From positions 4,340,001 to 4,404,000 of the forward strand of contig NZ_JAGIOB010000001.1 of assembly GCF_017876495.1 (NCBI RefSeq): a stretch of DNA of 64,000 nucleotides, read 5' to 3'. The position numbers and the translations under genes were made by a program. The notes beneath the pieces are model-generated. The model worked only from the letters and a program-made list of their open reading frames with translations. It ran no database searches and was not told the origin of the DNA. Shown one piece after another: positions 61,618 to 64,000 of the stretch. Positions within the stretch are counted from its first letter, which is position 1. Every line of letters starts with the position of its first letter. The stretch comes from Microlunatus capsulatus (GTDB lineage: Bacteria; Actinomycetota; Actinomycetes; Propionibacteriales; Propionibacteriaceae).

Positions 61618-62250
61618 GTGCCGGTCAGCGAGCTGTCCCACGACGAGCTGGTCCGGATCTACGGGCCGTGGACCCCGCGGACGCCCCAGGACGCCGCGCG
61701 GCTGTTCGCGGGCTACCCGGGTCGGTGGTGGGTCGCCGGGGGCTGGGCGCTGCAGGCGTTCACCGGGGTCAGCCGGCCGCACGGCGACGTCGACCCCAGC
61801 ATCCCGCGCCACGAGCTGCCCCTCCTGCGCCGGCACCTGGCCGGCGTCCTCGACCTCTGGTCCGCCGACCAGGAGAACCTGCGGGTCCTGCTCCCGGGGG
61901 ACGTCGACCGGGACTCCCTCGCGGCGAGCTGCGAGAACGTCTGGGCGCGTCGCAGCGGGGGCGATCCCTGGGAGTACGACGTGATCCTGATGGACGTCGT
62001 CGAGGACCGCTGGGTGTTCAAGAGGGACGAGCGCACCAGCCTGCCGGTCGAGGAGATCGTCTGGACCCTCGACGGCGTCCCCTACCTCCGGCCGGAGGTG
62101 CAGCTGCTGCACAAGGCGAACGCACCCCGGCCGAAGGACGAGGCGGACTTCGTCGCGGCCGCGCCCCTGCTGGAGCCCGGTCCTCGGCGGTGGCTGCGCG
62201 AGGCCCTCGACCGGGCGCACCCGGGGCACCCGTGGCTCGAGGTGCTGTAG
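61618..62250 (+). CDS. Nucleotidyltransferase-like protein
   Basis: A 210-residue protein with a nucleotidyltransferase-like opening: WWVAGGWALQAFTG then PHGDVD, as in small aminoglycoside/lincosamide adenylyltransferase relatives, with further aspartates in YDVILMDVVED. It is a possible antibiotic-modifying or toxin-like enzyme (nucleotidyltransferase superfamily, DUF4111-like). No antitoxin gene is seen nearby. Confidence 0.65.
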   Translation: MPVSELSHDELVRIYGPWTPRTPQDAARLFAGYPGRWWVAGGWALQAFTGVSRPHGDVDPSIPRHELPLLRRHLAGVLDLWSADQENLRVLLPGDVDRDSLAASCENVWARRSGGDPWEYDVILMDVVEDRWVFKRDERTSLPVEEIVWTLDGVPYLRPEVQLLHKANAPRPKDEADFVAAAPLLEPGPRRWLREALDRAHPGHPWLEVL

Positions 62251-62313
62251 CCCGCCACGGCAGCCGGGCAGGGGCCGCCGCTGCCGACCTCGGACCCTGG
62301 ACCGGGCCTGACC

Positions 62314-62814
62314 TCAGCTCGCGGCCCGCTGCGACCGGGTGCGCTGGATCGCCTCCTGGACCGCGGTGAGGTTCCCGTCCTCCCAGCGGCGCTCGGTCCA
62401 GATTCCCTCGATGCGCCAGCCCCGGTCGGTGCGGCGCAGGTGGTTCGTGTAGATCGCGCGGAGCAGGTAGTCCTCCCCGTTCGGGGAGCCGACGAGCTGG
62501 TGCTGGGCGTACATGGCCGAGGTGCAGACCGCGCGGTCCGGCTCGTCGGCGTCGAAGGTGATCACGTGGTTGGTGCTGAGGTGCTGGGTGAGGTCGAAGC
62601 CGTCCAGCGCCTCGGCGATGACGTCGACGAGCTCGGCCCTGCTGGTGGAGCCCGTGGGCTTCCCGCCCTGGTAGCCGGTGAGCACGCGGTCGGTGAAGCA
62701 CTGGCCGAAGGCGGTCCAGTCCTTGCGGTCGACGGTGAGGCAGTAGCGGATGACCACCTCGCTGATGTCGGCCCGGTCCTCGAGTCGGCGGACGCGGCTC
62801 GCGAGGTCATCCAT
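62314..62814 (-). CDS. NTF2-like (SnoaL-type) protein
   Basis: A 166-residue protein of the NTF2-like/SnoaL superfamily: helix cluster IRYCLTVDRKDWTAFGQCFT, then sheet with STNHVITFDADEP and RTDRGWRIEGIWTERRW. These domains are small-molecule isomerases, hydrolases or binding proteins. GGAGAC lies 7 bases before the ATG. Solitary. Confidence 0.8.
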   Translation of the reverse strand: MDDLASRVRRLEDRADISEVVIRYCLTVDRKDWTAFGQCFTDRVLTGYQGGKPTGSTSRAELVDVIAEALDGFDLTQHLSTNHVITFDADEPDRAVCTSAMYAQHQLVGSPNGEDYLLRAIYTNHLRRTDRGWRIEGIWTERRWEDGNLTAVQEAIQRTRSQRAAS

Positions 62815-62972
62815 GGGTTCGTCTCCTGTGTGCGGTCGTGTCGTCGGGGTGGCAGCGGGTGCTGCGCCGCACCCGGTGGTGCGGTCCACTGTCGTACCGC
62901 AGGTGCGCCGTCATCTGGGGAGGCGGGGCGCACGTCGCGGCACGAGGGCCGCCGGCCCCGGGGGGACGACGC

Positions 62973-63009
62973 GCACGGGCCGCCACCAGGTGCTGGTGAC
63001 GGCCCGTGC
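62973..63009 (-). terminator. Strong terminator hairpin of the sugar ABC operon
   Basis: GCACGGGCCG (62973-62982) pairs perfectly with CGGCCCGTGC (63000-63009), and an inner stem CACCAG/CTGGTG continues it around a 3-base loop with one mismatch. It starts 18 bases after the permease stop codon on the minus strand. No long T-run. Confidence 0.75.
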
Positions 63010-63026
63010 GGCGGGGAGCGGGCTGC

Positions 63027-63917
63027 TCAGCCCTTGACGGCTCCCGCGGTGATGCCGTTGACGATCTGCTTGCCGAAGACCGCGGTCACGATGATCAGCG
63101 GCACGGTCGCGATGACGGTCCCGGCGAGGATCACCGAGATGTCGGGGGTGTAGCCGGCCTGGATGCTCGCCACCGCCACCTGGATGGTCGGGGTGTTGCG
63201 GACGACGATGAACGGCCAGAGGAAGTCATTCCAGGAGGCCATGAACGACAGGATCCCCAGCACGGCCATGCCCGGGCGCGCGATCGGGAACACGATCTCG
63301 AACAGCGTGCGGGTCAGGCTGGCCCCGTCGACCTCGGCCGCCTCCACGAGCTCGTCCGGCAGCGCCTGCGTGAGGAACTGGCGCATGAAGAACACCCCGA
63401 ACGCGGTCACCGCCGCCGGCAGGATCACCGACGCCAGGTTGTTGACCAGCCCGAGCTTGCTCATCACGACGTACAGCGGGACGATCCCGAGCGTCGGGGG
63501 GATGGTCAGCGTCGCCAGGGTGATCCCGAACAGCGCGTTCCGTCCGCGGAACTTCAGCTTCGCGAAGGCGAAGCCCGCCATCGTGCAGAAGAAGACGGTG
63601 GCCGCGGTGACCACCAGCGCGACGACGAGCGAGCGCCCCAGCGCCTGGAAGAGGTCGGCCTGGGCCAGCGCCAGCCCCATGTTCTTGAACAGCCCCGGCC
63701 CGGGGAGCAGCGGCGGCGACCCGTCGTAGAGGTCGGCCGGCGGGTGGGAGCCGGCCACGAGGGAGAAGTAGAAGGGGAACAGGAACAGCGCCGCCGTCAG
63801 GGTCAGCACGATGTAGGTGCCGACCCCGGCCTTCTCACCGGCGTGACCCCGGCCGCGCTTCGCGGGGACCGGTGCGGCGCTGACGGCTGCCTCGCGCGGG
63901 GCGTCGATCGTGGTCAT
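63027..63917 (-). CDS. Sugar ABC transporter permease (MalG-like)
   Basis: A 296-residue permease of the CUT1 carbohydrate family, MalG subtype. Six helices and the EAA loop EAAEVDGASLTRTLFEIVFP are present, and it ends in GITAGAVKG, typical of MalG. ATG 63917 overlaps the stop of the upstream permease (ATGA). It is the last gene of a sugar uptake operon running off the window; substrate unknown. Confidence 0.92.
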   Translation of the reverse strand: MTTIDAPREAAVSAAPVPAKRGRGHAGEKAGVGTYIVLTLTAALFLFPFYFSLVAGSHPPADLYDGSPPLLPGPGLFKNMGLALAQADLFQALGRSLVVALVVTAATVFFCTMAGFAFAKLKFRGRNALFGITLATLTIPPTLGIVPLYVVMSKLGLVNNLASVILPAAVTAFGVFFMRQFLTQALPDELVEAAEVDGASLTRTLFEIVFPIARPGMAVLGILSFMASWNDFLWPFIVVRNTPTIQVAVASIQAGYTPDISVILAGTVIATVPLIIVTAVFGKQIVNGITAGAVKG

Positions 63918-64000
63918 CGGAGGTCTCCGGTCGTCGTCCTGGTCTTGGGGGTGGGGCGCTCGCGGGTGCGCAGCTGCGCCAGCCCGGTGTTGAGGAGCAC
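63914..64000 (-). CDS. Sugar ABC transporter permease (MalF-like), 3' end
   Basis: Only the last 28 codons are inside the window (VLLNTGLAQLRTRERPTPKT and following). The frame is open to the edge, and its stop overlaps the start of the MalG-like gene. Position suggests the partner permease; the rest is outside. Confidence 0.7.
   Translation of the reverse strand: MLLNTGLAQLRTRERPTPKTRTTTGDLR

Overview
The window is very GC-rich, starts many genes with GTG, and packs them tightly, with many 1-4 base start/stop overlaps. It carries families typical of Actinobacteria: an ANTAR regulator, DUF1707, the SigK/RskA pair, an F420-type PPOX enzyme and a ClpX-type zinc-finger HTH protein. I infer a high-GC actinobacterium, plausibly of the Geodermatophilaceae or a close relative. 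Genus and species cannot be read from the sequence. This looks like ordinary chromosome with one clear integrated island.

Layout, 0-16 kb: a cytochrome P450, a CPBP protease, an MFS exporter and an HSL-type esterase. Next come a phytanoyl-CoA dioxygenase (PhyH) divergent from an AraC regulator, an AEC transporter, a PPOX enzyme, and a secreted alkaline phosphatase with a PHO-box-like repeat in front. They are followed by a DinB protein, a 28-residue-repeat mini-protein, the operon fasciclin lipoprotein-sigK-rskA, a large two-repeat secreted protein and a small membrane protein. 16-36 kb: a zinc-finger HTH gene with a paired operator, a GAF-ANTAR protein, a beta-lactamase-like lipoprotein and a GH43 lipoprotein. 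Then come a ferritin-like protein, a complete Dpp/Opp-type ABC operon whose two ATPases are fused, a second PhyH/AraC divergent module with a Gfo/Idh enzyme, several small regulators, an epimerase, a drug exporter, an ABC-2 exporter and a phosphotransferase.

36.87-51.67 kb: this segment is flanked by a 56-bp direct repeat (one mismatch) made of the 3' half of tRNA-Val(GAC). The intact tRNA lies at the right end and a truncated copy at the left end, the classic signature of a tRNA-targeted integrative element. No integrase survives. The cargo is a DUF2254 channel-like protein, an MTA-phosphorylase homologue, a sugar-nucleotide epimerase and a GT-C glycosyltransferase co-encoded with a two-component system. 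It also has a GT2 glycosyltransferase, a DUF2064-methyltransferase fusion, a membrane cytochrome b/molybdopterin oxidoreductase trio, and a second two-component system facing a secreted DUF5666-like protein. A truncated ferritin-like gene sits against the right junction.

51.6-64 kb: tRNA-Val, tRNA-Cys and tRNA-Gly on the minus strand, then a class IV aminotransferase and tRNA-Val(CAC). These are followed by a MOSC protein, an AAA ATPase, VOC and TIGR03086 enzymes, an AraC regulator, a phosphotransferase and an HTH/membrane-protein pair. The window ends with a TetR/ketopantoate-reductase divergent pair, a nucleotidyltransferase-like protein, an NTF2-like protein and the end of a sugar ABC operon with a strong terminator.
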